This document shows, piece after piece, positions 24,301-36,798 of a stretch of 64,000 nt of DNA. The stretch comes from Haliotis asinina. Its lineage: Eukaryota > Mollusca > Gastropoda > Lepetellida > Haliotidae. The stretch spans positions 20,562,001 through 20,626,000 of the forward strand of contig NC_090291.1 in NCBI RefSeq assembly GCF_037392515.1, in the 5' to 3' direction. The notes under the pieces were generated by a model. It had not been told where the DNA came from. It made no database searches and was given only the letters and a program-made list of their open reading frames with translations. Positions within the stretch are counted from its first letter, which is position 1. Each line of letters begins with the position of its first letter. The position numbers and the translations under genes are program-made.

Positions 24301-27300
24301 GTTATCATACAAACTAACATTTCGCAATTTTGAATAATTACTATTATTATTATAAGTGTTCTTGTATAGCGCACAAATCAAACTGCTAGGCAATTTCTCT
24401 AGGCACTAGGTATTTTCCCTCGATCACCGGATGTCAATCTCAACAGCACATGGTATTTCAATCTCAACTCCCTGGGGAGTATACAACTCTTGCTGCCACT
24501 AGGCGCACCGAGTTTATTGTGGCTCTCTCATCCTAACGAGGTACCCATTTGACAGCTGGGTGGACTGGGACACATAGTCACAGCACTTTGTCCAAGTTTA
24601 CTGCACGTTGCTGTACCCGTAACTAGGTGTAAGCATATACCAACGGATTCGTGGGTTCTTTTAAGTGCAATGGTTTGGGTGTCTTTCGTGAGTTACATTT
24701 AGGTTTACAAAACCAATTTCCGTACAACGACATTCAAAGAAACTAGTAGATTATTCTCAGCACCTCATGTTCATGCGCAGATTTCACAATAAATAGTTCA
24801 TGAAATTTACTCTAGTTGACGCCATGATGAACAGTTTTCACGTATGTATTATTTTTAATGCTTTTCTCTGTTACAGAACTGAGTATGTGATCGTTCTGTA
24901 AACAATGCATCCAACGAAGTCGGTTATAACGAACTCTGGCTGACGTACCTCGAACTTCTGGAACGTATGTTCCTTTGCAAATAGCTCGCTGTACTTGCTG
25001 ACAGCGTCCGTGGCTGAAAACTCCTGCACCATTGTCTGCAGCTTGGCAAGTCTCTCCCTGCTAGGGTCTCTGTGGGTGATGTGTTAAGAAAACATGATTA
25101 TAGTCTCGTGGCGACGTTCCTATTCTATCGTCAGTTACTCGCATTACAAAATACAGACAAGTACCGCTGTGAAGGAAATCGCGGAAAATGTGCCTGCAAT
25201 AAATCTTATGACGTCTATCTTCAGCGCTCGAAATACCTGCCTGACCGATCGACTGGGACGGGACGGGATCGGCAGACCTATTCTCGAAACGTTCGTAGTC
25301 CTACGAACTTCTTCAGCCCATTCATAACACGTTGGCTACGATCAAAGTTAAGAATTCTTAGGGCTAAGCCCGTTTCGAGAATAAGGGTCCTGATTCTCAA
25401 ATTCACCTGCCCTACGATCGGTTAAAATTTAGACGACGTCCTGTATATGAATATATTTTGTGGGCAGGTAAGTTTTGGTCAGGGCTGGCAGGTTTTACAT
25501 CTAACAAGCCCAGTGGTCTGGTTTGAAATTTTTTTGGAGTTCCATACCCTGCTATCTTGCAGCAGATATATATCGTCTACCAAGTATTTCTTGTTTTCTT
25601 GAAAGACACAGACAATGCCGTACCCCAGTTGCGTAGATCGATGTTAATGCTGTCAGTGACTGGATTATCAGACCAAGACTCGATCATTTACAGACCACCG
25701 CCATATAGCTGCAATATTGCTGTGTGTGCGGCTTTAAACAACAAACCAATGAAAGACACAGTTTGAATTCTAACACCGTGAATTAAAGTTCTGTAGAAGT
25801 TTAATGGCTACAAGTAGTGACTAAATTAGGAATAACCATGGAGTGAGTATTTACCTCGGGACTACCGGAAGTTCGACACAGCATTTTTTGACTACATGTT
25901 ATGGTCACATTCAGGGTAATAATTTAGCGGTTTTCCCATTCGGTACACATCGGCGATATGTTTACCTCTCGCTCCCATCCAACATTGCCAGGTCCTTCAG
26001 CATTTCCTGGACCCTGTCACACACAGCTAGCAGACGCTGGAGTTCGTGGTCGTTGTAGGCAGACTCGCACTCCCTCATGTCCTGCAGGGACAGGAAACAG
26101 GTATTTCAGCCAGGCCGGAGAGGAACTGGCATCCTTTAGTGCAAATGTACAGATTAAGATCAACTCGAATTTAGAATTCGAACACACAACAGATCCTAAC
26201 AACCATGAGAGGCAACTCTACACGTGTAATGATGCTACCATCGGCACCGACAGACTTGACCATAGCTGGCATAAGAGTGGACATTCTGCTGTGGGTTGCA
26301 CTCTGCTGTGGATATTTATCAATATGTAACAAGGGTAAACTTGCTATTTTATTGAGATTGGGATTGGTCCATGCCTTAGAAAAAATGAAGAACATATGAG
26401 TAGCATAGGATAAATTTGATATCGTTTTTAATTTGATATCGTTTTTCCTTTCCACTCACTCGAATGAACTCCTGTCTGTTCATGATGTCTACTCGGAGAC
26501 GAGTCTCGTACCGTAGATAGGTGTCGGTAGCCTGGCGGGACAGTTCTGTACGCTTCACCTCCAAGTCCTGATACTTCGGAGACGAGTCGCTTCGGAACGG
26601 AAATTCCGATATGGATTTTTGCACGTGCTCCAGAGCGTGCTTCTTCCGATGGTATTTCTGTAAAGTGCTTCAAAAATTAAAACTCGAGAGACTTGAGTCA
26701 ACCAAGGTTAACACATCATTACTAATCTTAACTGTACCCGTCGGAGTTGGTCCGTGTTAAGGGACCGTTCATAATTTATGGTGCACGCGTGCGTATGTGT
26801 GTTGGTGGTGATGATCATTTAAACATATGGGCTTCATACATAGTACCCATGTTGACTTTAAAGCTTTAACCGATCCTCACCAGGGACGAAATCTCATAAC
26901 ACATGGCTGTGAAGGAGCTTGTGAAGCTTCTTTCGTAATCAACACGTGTTAATCCCCGCCAAGGCTGTTAGTGAATTGCTTCCCCCTTTATTTGATTGAT
27001 GTCACAGCTGTTCGAATCCTTGATTTTTTATATTTTTTAAAAAAAAACTTCTACCGCTACAATCATTACATAATATAAGAATGTGAAATATGTAATGACT
27101 GCTGCGGCAGAATCTTCTACAAAATTCATTTCTTCACCTATTTTGTTCACATATGAAATATGAAATATAGGCTAATCATAACATATGAAGACGATATACG
27201 ATTGTAAAAATCTATATTTTTATTTTTGTAAATTATTGTCCAGAGGTTCGAACACCTTAGGTTGACGCTATCACTGCAGGCACCGTGCCCCGTCACGACG

Positions 27301-30300
27301 TTGTGGATTATTCTAAACGAATACATCGTATTTTTGGTGGCCACCATGCCTACCTGTATACAGGTCGCTGTGACACAATATATAATATAACCTTGCAGTC
27401 TGCTGTTGTTGATGATCAGTGAACAATGTCACGAAAAACACAAACCAAGAGGTTGCAGCTCCGTTCATTGAAAGTATGATACACGTGAGTGAGGGAGTTT
27501 ACTCCACATTTATCAATATATTCCAGGGGACACCAGAAACGGGATCCACACATTCTGCCCATGTGAGGAATCGAACACCGTCACTAAGAAGATTAAATAT
27601 GTATAAAGACTATCACAAATTAAAGGCATTCAACCGAAAAGATAGTTGTCATGCAGAAAGAACTTCATATTTGCCAATAATGGTACCTGTCTCTTTCCTC
27701 ACAACGGAACAATTATAATTTTTATATAACAAAATATACTGAGAACTCCTATATACATCCTTTCTCCACATATCGCCATAGGTCTAAGGTACCTTTGTCC
27801 GAGCTCATTTTGACAAAAAGAAATGCGAAGGTCAACAGGTGAATATGCATGACTAATGGTCGACGGGACGTTTCGACCTCAGCAATAACTTACAAGTCAC
27901 AACATTATAAATAAGCACCTGCCATTGTTATCACCTGCGCCACTCCAATGCGCATTCTCCCCGTGTACCGCCATGAATAGACAGCACGTACCTTCTTAGC
28001 TTTCCGAACTCTCTCCTCAAGCTTCAGCTGCTTTTCCATGGCCTCGGCATACTTCGCCATTGTGGCGGACTGGGCCTCACGTTTGAAGGTGTCTTTGTAG
28101 TGCCTGAAGATGCAAAATGGTTGAATGAGTGTGATTTTAAGTCGCTTTTATCAATATTCCAACAATATCACGGCGAGGGACACAGAAAATGGGCTTCACA
28201 CATAGTACCCACAACATCACTGTGGAGAATCGAACTCGGGTTTTCGGCATGACGAGCGGACGCTTTGCCCAATAGGCTACCCTACTGCCCCACAAGAGGT
28301 AGAAGTGGAATCAGTTTTATCATTAGTGTTTCAAACTTCATGCAAACGTTTCAGCTACATAGGTGAGAGACTTCTTTTAACTCTTAAGTAGAAGAACACT
28401 AAATTAGCAAGTGTATTATACATAGAGGTTTTTACGATATGGGCGAATTAGCCCACATCAAACACGTTGCAGTCATAAGAACAGTTTTCATAACATCTGC
28501 CGTAGTAAAATGGATTTGTGAGAATGCAATATTGGTGAAACAGATGGATGAAGCCATGGAAACATACCAAGTCTGGAAGATACGAAGCAGAAAAACGTAC
28601 GACACAGCAGCATTCCCTTTCTACACACGTCATCAGTGTAATGCATTCCAGATAGGACTTGTACTACACAAGGACATTACGTCGATTATGTAAGAAAGGT
28701 GGAAGCGAATAGAGAAAACGCTTTATGACGGGGATTATCGTCATCGGTGAAAACATGCAGATGCGCACAATAGTTAGAAAAGTGTATGTGCGTGCATGGG
28801 TGCGCGCGCACACGCACACGCACGCAAACACACATACACACATTCTCAAAAGTGGGCACCCTTCCTTTCTCGAAAGCTGTGGGTTAGAATCCCTTTCGCC
28901 TGGTATCTTTTCCTATTATTGGGTCTCCCTGAAGAAATAAACATGTACAAAAGACCAGTATCACCATCCTCCCATTCTGCTGTACATGAGTGAGTATGAT
29001 TTTACGCCGCTTTTAGCAATATTCCAGCAATACGACGGGCGACTCTAGAAATGTGCTTCACACATCGTGTCAGTGTGGGGCATTGAACCCGGAGTGATGA
29101 GCCAACGCTTTAACCATCAGGCTACCCCACGTACGCACATAAACACGCACGCACGCACTCACACACAAAAACATCACACACCGACACGTGCAACTACAAA
29201 TACATACATCAATAGTAATGTATATATCACGTGATATGTAAACCGTACACAAACACAGACATGGGTCTGACTTACTCACTTTTTCACCATGGTCGCCTCA
29301 TTCAAAATTCTGTTGGCAACTTTGTTGTGCAGCGGCGCCTTGTCAGTCGGTTCATTGAATATCTCTCTTAACACGGTGCGGAACTCGTGGTACTCGAAGT
29401 CTGTGAATAAGCCCCATGGAATATCACAGCAATCATGTTCACGTTACCGACAAAGGCATAAAGAAGACGCTTCTAAACAGGTAAACTTTATAGGTGTGAA
29501 GTGCCCGACCCCTCTCTCGTACTGACTGGTAATGTCAATTGTATGGCATTCATTATCGTTACAAAACAGTGTAGTGCAGCAGGTACTGCCAGGTAGGTAC
29601 TGTTTTCATATGTAGGTGCACATTTTGTCTGAGACTGACGATGGATTAGGCTAGTGACATACTTCTCAACAGCCCTCTCAAGGGGATTATTGAAAGATAC
29701 TTACTGTTACAGGGTCAAAATTGTCATATTTTACTTCTAGTTTTTACTAAAATTCGAAAAATATTCTACAATGTCTATTTGACCTTATTTTACTCTTTTC
29801 GTTATAAGACATATATTATTGTAATCATTAAGCCGTCACGGTCAGGCGCACCCTCGGGAGTCGGGGCAGTATGTACATTGTGAGGCTCAGCCTCCTTGTC
29901 ACCATTGCAACTGTAAACTTAAGTTGTTTTCATATGTAGGTGCACATTTTGTCTGAGACTGACGATGGATTAGGCTAGTGACATACTTCTCAACAGCCCT
30001 CTCAAGGGGATTATTGAAAGATACTTACTGTTACAGGGTCAAAATTGTCATATTTTACTTCTAGTTTTTACTAAAATTCGAAAAATATTCTACAATGTCT
30101 ATTTGACCTTATTTTACTCTTTTCGTTATAAGACATATATTATTGTAATCATTAAGCCGTCACGGTCAGGCGCACCCTCGGGAGTCGGGGCAGTATGTAC
30201 ATTGTGAGGCTCAGCCTCCTTGTCACCATTGCAACTGTAAACTTAAGTTGTTTTCATATGTAGGTGCACATTTTGTCTGAGACTGACGATGGATTAGGCT

Positions 30301-32154
30301 AGTGACATACTTCTCAACAGCCCTCTCAAGGGGATTATTGAAAGATACTTACTGTTACAGGGTCAAAATTGTCATATTTTACTTCTAGTTTTTACTAAAA
30401 TTCGAAAAATATTCTACAATGTCTATTTGACCTTATTTTACTCTTTTCGTTATAAGACATATATTATTGTAATCATTAAGCCGTCACGGTCAGGCGCACC
30501 CTCGGGAGTCGGGGCAGTATGTACATTGTGAGGCTCAGCCTCCTTGTCACCATTGCAACTGTAAACTTAAGTTGAACCGCTTCGTTAGTATTGCCATGTT
30601 TGCTATTTATTGTTTCATTTAAAAATCAAAACTGTTGATGTTTCAAATAAATTATCACGTTGAAGTATTTACATAACATTGATCTCCATTTATTGTATTT
30701 ACTCTAAAAGTCTACAATGATAAAATTTATAATAGTTTTCATTATTCAAGCAAGTATTCGAGTTACCTTTATTCTTAAACTAAAAGATAATGACTGATCC
30801 TTAATGTTCATCAACGAATCATAATGAGTCATTTACAGGTATTGTGTCATAACGCCTATGATGTTGATTACTTGTCTTACTTCGATATTCAGTGACTGCA
30901 ACTGATTGGTCTGATTTATTGATTGTTCTGTTTACTGATTGACTGATTGGTTTATTGTTTGTCTAAAGAATAAACAATTCCTGCTTTGCCTGAGACCCCC
31001 CTCTGTTTGTTTTTGAAGAGGTGGAGATGCCCGAGTTAATTCCCCGCAATAGTTCTAAGCATAAACAGGCCCCAACTAAAGCCTGTTTCATTATTAACAA
31101 GAATCTACTACTTTGTATGGATTGTGCGAGTTGATTTCAACACCGCTTTCAGCAATCCGGCAAAGTCACGTCGAGGACACCAAGAATGGGCCTTATACAT
31201 TGTACCCGTGTGGGGAATCGAACTTGGGAATTTGGCGTGACGAGCGAAAGGTTTAACCCCCAGGCTACTCTGCCGTCCCTGAGTACTTGTAACATGTAGC
31301 TTGTGTGATAACGTATTTTTCAGTTAAAATTAAATTTCATCCAAATTCACGACAGCTTTCTTCAAAGTAAAATAAAGATGAATGGGTTTGGTTATTCGTG
31401 TGGCATTTAAGATTCAGAAACAAATACAGTTATGCAGCATGAATGAAGGGTTTTGTACTACGTGGAGCTTTCGTCGTATCAGTTTAAACGAGATAATTCC
31501 ACAGGTCGACATTGTCTTCTTTCCTTCCACACTTATTTCCTTCCTAGACCGGTGAAGATCAGAGATAGAATCGGCCATCAGGAACCCATGCTTGTCGTAA
31601 CAGGCGACTAACGGGATGGGGTGGTCAGGTTGACACACGTGCTCGTATGTCTCTCGCGTAGATCGATGCTCATGTTATTGATCACTGAGTTGTCTGATCC
31701 AGACTCGATTATTTACAGACCGCCGGAATATCGTGGAATAATGCTGAGTGCAACAAGCCAGTCAACCCATATTTCACTCTAACTTCGTTTCGCGTTGATT
31801 TCAGTTGGTTTTTTTTACCCACTCCATAATTAGTTAATGTTAAAAATTGAAAGTAATCAACTCGTATTTATTTTTTTTAGAAATAATCATCATAACGAAT
31901 AACATTTGTAAAACTGCAGAAAGAAAATCGTGGATTACAGTTATACCCATTAACAGTGGGGAATAATGATGCCCTACCCTTCAGTATAAGCTGTACAGTC
32001 AAGTGATCAGTGAGGTGGCATTACGAGCAGACACCAACCTAATGTATCGGCGAGCTTCCTGTTCCATCTGGCTGCCAGTTGTTCTAGAGCGACCGAGTAG
32101 TTCATTTCGAGCCGAGCCCTGTCCTCCATGTACTCCGACAGATACTTCAAGGAC
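21392..32154 (-). CDS. F-BAR and SH3 domain membrane adaptor (N-terminus not found)
   Basis: Nine exons on the minus strand, in transcript order: 32154-32039, 29400-29280, 28103-27992, 26657-26460, 26081-25966, 25069-24949, 23948-23851, 22562-22326 and 21540-21392 with stop. They encode about 420 residues. The first exon reads SLKYLSEYMEDRARLEMNY, the classic F-BAR start. Helical, charged exons follow (HYKDTFKREAQ, KYHRKKHALEHVQ, MRECESAYNDHELQRLL). The end, from VRVVAIRAHWSQQ through LSYDVGQVIKQKL to YGSYPADSVRLL, is an SH3 domain split by an intron. F-BAR/SH3 proteins bind curved membranes and recruit actin or endocytic partners. I cannot name the orthologue; PACSIN, NOSTRIN, PSTPIP and CIP4 have the same architecture but none matches closely. 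Phases fit at all joints except 23851 to 22562, where a small exon may be missed or another donor used. The true start codon lies upstream and was not found. Confidence 0.75.
23405..23625 (+). repeat. SINE, family 1 (near full length)
   Basis: Carries CAGTAACCCATGCTTGTCG, GGGATCGGGTGGTCAGG, ACTTGGTTGACACATGTC, GACTCGATTATTTACAGACC and the end TGCAACTAAACTCACTTA. A short internal piece around the TTCCCAATTG block is missing. It lies in an F-BAR gene intron, antisense to the gene. Confidence 0.9.
24345..24620. repeat. Probable dispersed repeat (TATAGCGCACAAATC ... GCTGGGTGGACTGG)
   Basis: The stretch has TTGTATAGCGCACAAATC near its left end and GTACCCATTTGACAGCTGGG followed by TGGACTGGGACA near its right. 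I recall these two blocks as paired parts of repeats found across marine invertebrates. No second copy is present in the window. Confidence 0.45.
25276..25388. repeat. Small palindromic MITE
   Basis: Ends ACCTATTCTCGAAACG and CGTTTCGAGAATAAGGGT are inverted copies with a mismatch or two, and the interior holds a second short hairpin (CGTAGTCCTACG). At 113 bp with no coding capacity this is a typical MITE. It lies in an F-BAR gene intron. Confidence 0.7.
25610..25750 (+). repeat. SINE, family 1 (3' part)
   Basis: Partial copy running from CCCCAGTTGCGTAGATCGAT through GACTGGATTATCAGACC, CGATCATTTACAGACCACC and CATATAGCTGCAATATTGC. The head is missing. Confidence 0.8.
27480..27600 (-). repeat. 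SINE, family 2 (tRNA-derived), diverged
   Basis: On the plus strand it reads GTGAGTGAGGGAGTTTACTC, TCAATATATTCCAGGGG, CACCAGAAACGGG and GTGAGGAATCGAACACC. The last block is the complement of a tRNA-like B box. The same order recurs at 28.1, 29.0 and 31.1 kb. Confidence 0.7.
28115..28300 (-). repeat. SINE, family 2 (tRNA-derived)
   Basis: Plus-strand blocks are GAGTGTGATTTTAAGTCGC, CAATATTCCAACAATATCAC, GGGCTTCACACATAGTACCC, GAGAATCGAACTCGGG and ATAGGCTACCCTACTGCCCC. Read on the minus strand this gives a tRNA-like head with A and B boxes, then a tail. It begins about 10 bp from the F-BAR exon at 28103, on the upstream side of that exon in transcript order. Confidence 0.85.
28795..28842 (+). 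repeat. CA-type microsatellite
   Basis: Imperfect run of CACACG and CACACA units (GCGCGCACACGCACACGCAC). A similar short run sits at about 29140-29170. Confidence 0.8.
28985..29130 (-). repeat. SINE, family 2 (tRNA-derived)
   Basis: Plus strand: GAGTGAGTATGATTTTACGC, GCAATATTCCAGCAATACGA, GTGCTTCACACATCGTG, GGGCATTGAACCCGGAG and TTAACCATCAGGCTACCCCA. The right end is the complement of a tRNA A-box region. It is in the same orientation as the neighbouring F-BAR gene. Confidence 0.85.
29602..30573 (+). repeat. Three identical 324-bp tandem repeats
   Basis: Units start at 29602, 29926 and 30250, each with GTTTTCATATGTAGGTGCAC, and end in CTGTAAACTTAAGTT. I find no difference among the three. 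The unit contains CCGTCACGGTCAGGCGCACC near its end and shows no coding frame. It lies in the F-BAR intron between 29400 and 32039. Confidence 0.95.
31130..31282 (-). repeat. SINE, family 2 (tRNA-derived)
   Basis: Plus strand: GAGTTGATTTCAACACCGC, GGACACCAAGAATGGGCC, ACATTGTACCCGTGTGGGG, AATCGAACTTGGGAATTTGG and TTAACCCCCAGGCTACTCTG. Order and orientation match the 28.1-kb copy. Confidence 0.85.
31555..31765 (+). repeat. SINE, family 1
   Basis: Contains CAGGAACCCATGCTTGTCG, GGCGACTAACGGGATGGGG, CGTAGATCGATGCTCATG, CCAGACTCGATTATTTACAG and AATGCTGAGTGCAACAAGCC. It is shortened in the middle (CTGACTTGG missing). Confidence 0.85.
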
Positions 32155-32699
32155 CTTCGACGTAAACACGTGAAAGTTAGAGTCAAGAAACAAGTGTCGG
32201 CGGAGTCCTACCATGTGCATATAGCACTGAGCTTCCACGAACATTACACAGTGTTGCCATTCCGGAAATCAGTTGTGAGGTGTTGCGTGACGAGCGTCGA
32301 TACGTAAAGTGAACTATAAAATAATTCCTCAACACTAGTGGTACTGCGACGGTAATGAGGTAGACTAATGGTTAGTCTCTGAATATATATAATTTTGACA
32401 GTGGCAAACTAACCCGTATAAATGGGAAAGGAGATCAGACATTCAGAACCAGAGGAAATCTCGACTTGCTTCATTTACGTCATTGCAGGGAAAGCTTGGC
32501 AGTAGGGAAAATAATGTGGTTCAGGGACTGTTATGGTCTTTGCTCCAGGGTTGTACGGAGTGCTGAGCCCATGTATGTATACAGTAATTCTTTTCTTCAA
32601 GGAGGCGTCTAGATTGACGGACAGTACAACCAAATCTGTAATTCATCATTTTTTAGTGAATTATCCTTCAAACTGTTAATTTTGACCTTAGGGATTTGT

Positions 32700-32815
32700 G
32701 AAAGAACTACTATCACCAGTGCTACAACCACTACTACTACTGCTGCTGCTGTTGCTGCTTCTGCAGATGATGATGATGATGATGATGGCGATGATGGTGA
32801 TGCCCCTGCTGATGA
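32700..32815. repeat. Trinucleotide-rich tract (ACT/GCT/GAT)
   Basis: Runs of ACTACTACTACTGCTGCTGC followed by a GATGATGAT series. Serine/alanine-rich and histidine-rich open frames here are artefacts of the repeat. Confidence 0.85.
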
Positions 32816-32849
32816 TGAATCCGAATAGCTATATTCTTCAGTAAAGAGC

Positions 32850-33015
32850 GACTTATGACTAGATTGGATGGACAGGCTCGCTGACTTGAATGGTGGATCG
32901 TATCCCAATGGCTTGGATCGATGCTCGTGATGTCAATCACTAGGTTATCTCCTAGAGACATGATTATTTAAAGACAGTCGTCATAAGACTGGGATTGCGC
33001 TGAGTGCAGTAAAAG
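32850..33015 (+). repeat. SINE, family 1 (old copy)
   Basis: Diverged copy with GGACAGGCTCGCTGACTTG, GGATCGATGCTCGTGATG, TGATTATTTAAAGACAGTC and GCTGAGTGCAGTAAAAG. Confidence 0.75.
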
Positions 33016-33062
33016 TATTGACATGATTTCTGCTAAATGCACTGCATCAGTGTATCCCTACT

Positions 33063-33064
33063 AT

Positions 33065-33137
<73 letters not shown>
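33063..33137 (+). repeat. (TAG)n microsatellite
   Basis: About 24 uninterrupted TAG triplets, giving a poly-valine open frame that is not a gene. Confidence 0.97.
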
Positions 33138-36100
33138 CGGATATTCCGGGTGTGAATATATGCGTGTGGAAAGAGGCGACTAAATGGATTCCCATCTCTT
33201 TCATAGCCGCTCTATATAAGGCAATCCTTCAATCCAAAGCACATGACATATCATTATCCTGATGAAGGGATTACTTTACACACTAACTGCATGTTCGTCC
33301 CTCTGCAAATCACACATAACAGTACTTAAGTCTCTATTATGGGCTGCACGCCGATATACCGTTATTCCAGACAGCAAATCTCCTTATACTAGCCATGCAC
33401 GCCAGTATGACATGCCCCATGCACAAATTATCTTAAGGGGTGTCGATGTTTGTGTCCATCCTATTTGATACTTAAACGATTGTCTCTGATTTGCCTAGCC
33501 GAATATCCAAGATTTACTACATTTTGTACCGTTACATTACCACTCCTTCCAAACAACGAGGCATCAGCAATAAGCTCCAAGCCTATTTATTAAACTAACT
33601 CGAGTAATTAAACGGGTCTTCTCGGGCAGCCTTTTCAAGATCATATCATACGAGCCAGATGGAATCAGATATAGGGCTATTCAAGTTTTATGCCAGCTTT
33701 GATTAATATCGGAATAAAGGTATAAAATGAAGATTCAAATTACGTATTTTCATACCTATTTCCGGAACTAAAACGCTTAAAAGCATCCTGATGCAGATAT
33801 CTAGTTTTCTCCGGCGCCGCCGCCATCACACCATCGACTACCTAGACAGCGGCAGCTCGGTGCCGCGCTACTTCGACACGGGTGATTGTCGCGCCGGTTT
33901 CTAGGTGTACCTCCTTCAGTGGTACGTGACGTGTATGCGTACAGTGTTCTATGTCGTCACAATACCGATGACGTGTTCCGCAGTAAAAACATTCAGCCAT
34001 GTATGTAATCAGTTTCTTTAGTGAAAACATGTAAAGTCGGTTGCACCAACTGTCTTCCATGTCCACAGTGAGGACATGCACTGTCACTGACCAATCCTAT
34101 CGGTTACACATGCCAATCCTCACACATTCGATTGTACAAATAAATGACTGTAACAGATGAGAGAAGGCGTGAATATGAAGATACACATCACCATCGTGCT
34201 TTTTTTAAAAGCATACACACCACCATGCACCCATACAAAATATGTGTGGAGTTAAACAAGCAAATGATATGTTTTTAACATTAACAAAAATACAAACTAA
34301 AAACAAGACAAAAACAAAAGACCACACATAGATACACAAAAATATTTTAATAAAACAACAACACACACACAAAAAAAATAAACCCGATGCTTCCATATGA
34401 AAATTGATTTGCTTACTACAGGTACTCATGTAGAAAGCTGGATTATTTTGTTTGGGTTTACCCAGTAATGAGACGTTATTTCACGCTTACATTAAACTCA
34501 GTCATTTTCAAAGAGAAACAAAAGTAATTGTTTCCAGGTATGTACATGGGCGTTACGTTATTCTGTATTTTATGACAATACTTTATCACCTACAGGAGGG
34601 AATTTGAAAGTGCACTATAGAATACGATAAGATACATGACTCATATAGCAACATAAGTCAAACATGACACATACATGTACATTGAACATGTCCGCATCAA
34701 ACAATGTCTTCATAGATCAACTTGCCAGCAATAAATCACATCTATCGCGTAAAGATTTGTGTCACAAAAACCTTCATCGTGCCTTCCGTCATATGAAATC
34801 CAAAAATGTGAAATTATCGCCGTTCGTTTCGTGGTCACTATAGATAGCGTAAGTAGCACGCGCACACACACGCACACACACGTGCATATAACATTCCTAC
34901 TCAAACGGTAATTATGTAATTAATGATAAATTGAGTTCATTGTACATTTTACAGCTATGATCGGGATGAGACGATGGCCGATGGTAATAATTTTACAAGG
35001 CATACCTTAATAACATGTAATGAATAATTACCTGGTGCATTTCAAGTTGTTGGTCTGGTACGACATTTTGTTTTCAGATCTACACCGATGTTACAAGCAT
35101 GTTCGTCCCACTCATACAGTTTAGCAACGACACTTGTTTGCGCATGGAACAAATACAGCTGTTTGTCCACTGATGGTAAACCAAGTCGCCGTTTCCAAAT
35201 ATTGTTGAAAGTGCACTTTCGGTCGAAAACTGATATACATACTGCCAAATCGGAGTCTCGCCAACGAACTTCCGAAATGTCCAGATTCCCCGATGCTGTA
35301 ATACCGGTACAAAGGTGCCCATGTCGTACCAGTTGGTACAGCTGTAGCAGAAGTAGTCGTGCAGGCGTTGGATGTGCACACAAATGCACACTAGGTAATA
35401 CATACCGTATGTGCATGAGTCAGCACGCATCCATTCTTCAGAAACAAATCGAAATCATATTACACGCTGCCATATTTTATGTTTACGGAAGCGCTTTTTA
35501 CTTATACTTTTAAAATTCACCATCATCAACACCATAAAGTGAGAAGCGTTTCTGTATTGTCTATGTAGTCTCCTAGATGTCGCACCTTTCTGGAATTCAT
35601 TGTAATGAAAGGTATCGTCCACACTTTCCGAGCACGCGTTCCTTCGAGGACAAACGCACATATGAGGCGAGATCTGTTATAATTGGATAATCCCTAGTTA
35701 CTAATACCTCAGAACTTTTCATGGCAGCCGCACGTTACTATGGCCCACTGATTAATAGGTATAAGCCTGGCAATCGAGACCAAAGCTTAAATATGACAAG
35801 TAAACAAAACGGTAATCGGGAGATTATTTCGGCTTAATTACTTACAAAAATAGTTGTTATAGCAATGAACGGTCTCATCATGACCTCTCTAATATCACAT
35901 TCTTGTTAATGTCCAAGTTCATTGGAATATGCATAAAAAGTACATGTTGGAAAGTGTTTCTGTCATCCTGAGTTACTCACATGAATTAATGAAACAAAAT
36001 ATGTTTAATAATCTACTATTAGTTTTTATTTTTCATACATGTATTGAATTACATCTTCCACAAATGCGCAACACGCCTAGAAGTATCCTGTAAACGATTC

Positions 36101-36621
36101 CAGATTTATGTAAAATTTCTATATTCATAATAATTTTCGTCAAATGAATTTCTTTCATTTACCTATTCAAATTGTGTTCTGAAAGTTTTTATAAAAGACA
36201 TTCCGTTTGTTTTTGTTCATATTTGTGCATCTCTTATTTTTGCCTTAATTCCACTTAAAATGTGACGTCCGTATGTTTATAAAACAGTTTACTACTATCT
36301 CGTGCCATCTCCATGTTTGATAGTAGTAAATGAATGAATGAAACTACGCTGACGACCTCAAAGAACTTCCCATATTACCGCAGCAACCACGGTCAGAGGT
36401 CATATACGAATAACAACAAATGGCACGCGTCACTACCGGAAATTCACCGTGCCTGTCATATAAAGTAGGGCGTAGGTTAGTTTCCAAAAACATTACATAA
36501 ACTATCTTTTTACATCTCCTTATTAACAGGTCATACGCAATATGTTCACTCATAGCTAATCATATAAAGAAAACTTATGTCGAATGGGTATTCAGGATTA
36601 GTGTGATCGGTGTGCTTCCTT

Positions 36622-36739
36622 AGCAACGCGCAGTAATATTACGCAGGGATTTGTCCCTTGACAACTACACTTAGACACACACCACACAACGGATCCTTCA
36701 CTTGACAACTTGGTGATCAAGGGAGAAGTTGCATATAAG
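36622..36739 (+). promoter_or_regulatory. Candidate CFAP20 core promoter
   Basis: A TATA-like CATATAAG lies at 36732-36739, 60 bp before the CFAP20 start codon. A half RFX X-box (AGCAAC) lies at 36622-36627. RFX control of ciliary genes is established, but a single half site is weak evidence and the left half does not match. Confidence 0.3.
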
Positions 36740-36798
36740 GGCGAGGAGCTAGAAATTTGGCAGATATTCTCCTGTAAAGTCCCTTAGCATCAGTCGAA

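Larger units (their letters stand above)
32155..36798. other. Intergenic or 5' gene region between F-BAR and CFAP20
   Basis: The two genes point away from each other. The missing 5' exon or exons of the F-BAR gene should lie in this stretch if its first intron is not longer. I found the family-1 SINE, trinucleotide tracts, AT-rich sequence and several short open frames (33842-34087 and 35042-35513, both strands) with no recognisable domain. No RNA gene is evident. Confidence 0.5.

Noticed and set aside
33023-33262. Poly-valine open frame
   Set aside because: Produced by the (TAG)n microsatellite.
33842-34087. 81-codon minus-strand frame with a Cys/His cluster (CFYCGTRHRYC)
   Set aside because: The Cys and His spacing hints at a zinc finger, but no known motif fits and there is no splice or start support.
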